NCBI GenBank assembly: GCA_015655335.1
Contig: JAATFF010000106.1
Span: 1 to 64,000, forward strand
Source: Lysobacterales bacterium
Lineage (GTDB): Bacteria; Pseudomonadota; Gammaproteobacteria; Xanthomonadales; Rhodanobacteraceae
Reading direction: 5' to 3'
Length of the DNA stretch: 64,000 nucleotides
Below the pieces are notes generated by a model. The model saw only the letters and a list, made by a program, of their open reading frames with translations, had not been told where the DNA came from and did no database searches. Within the stretch, counting starts at the first letter, position 1; the number at the start of each line of letters is the position of its first letter. A program made the translations under genes and the position numbers. Positions 63,967-64,000 of this stretch are shown here, piece by piece.

Positions 63967-64000
63967 TGCCTGGCCGACATGGGGAGTGACCACGATGAAC

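Overview
The window is about 64 kb of GC-rich DNA from a polar-flagellate gammaproteobacterium. The layout (fleQ-fliEFGHIJK, fliLMNOPQR-flhB-flhA, flhF-fleN-fliA, fliC-fliD-fliS-fliT-PilZ, a large glycosyltransferase beside fliC, flgBCDEFGHIJKL, cheV, flgA-flgM-flgN) and the mixed sigma54/sigma28 promoters fit the Xanthomonadales (Lysobacterales). The Dyella/Rhodanobacter/Luteibacter branch is my best guess. This placement is inference from gene order and protein style; no marker gene such as 16S is present. The first 66 bases are G/C homopolymer runs and look like a contig edge.

Region 1 (about 0.2-23 kb, all minus strand) holds the flagellar regulators and the basal-body/export genes. Reading in the direction of transcription: fliC, fliD, fliS, fliT, a PilZ-like gene, fleQ, fliE-F-G-H-I-J-K, fliL-M-N-O-P-Q-R, flhB, flhA, flhF, fleN, fliA. 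Most genes touch or overlap by 1-4 nt. A perfect sigma54 promoter lies upstream of fliL.

Region 2 (23-45 kb) is the late/surface region. fliC (minus) is divergent from a 1,666-aa multi-module glycosyltransferase/methyltransferase (plus). The 326-bp gap contains two sigma28-type promoters facing opposite ways that share one palindromic -35 core, plus a perfect sigma54 promoter for the glycosyltransferase. The rod, ring, hook and junction genes flgBCDEFGHIJKL follow on the minus strand behind a sigma54 promoter. The flgK-flgL gap is filled by a 272-bp nested inverted-repeat element that looks like a non-autonomous mobile element. cheV (minus, sigma28 promoter) is divergent from a soluble chemoreceptor-like gene (plus, sigma54 promoter) that heads flgA, flgM (own perfect sigma28 promoter), flgN and an HDOD gene.

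The inferred circuit is: FleQ plus RpoN fire the fliL, flgB, receptor/flgA and glycosyltransferase promoters. The hook-basal body is then built and FlgM is exported. FliA is released and fires fliC, cheV, flgM and, with fliC, the glycosyltransferase. rpoN, the chemotaxis kinase genes and the motor genes are not in this window.

Region 3 (46-64 kb) is ordinary or accessory chromosome with many strand switches. It has two short-chain dehydrogenases, a nonsense-mutated glutathione S-transferase pseudogene, a frameshifted metallo-beta-lactamase-fold remnant, a secreted six-hairpin glycosidase, a TetR regulator with two candidate operators, a phospholipase C-like phosphoesterase, a di-haem peroxidase-like protein, an S9 peptidase, a small zinc-ribbon protein, a MliC-like lysozyme inhibitor, a small lipoprotein, and LysR and AraC regulators. 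No tRNA, rRNA, CRISPR array or transposase gene was recognised.
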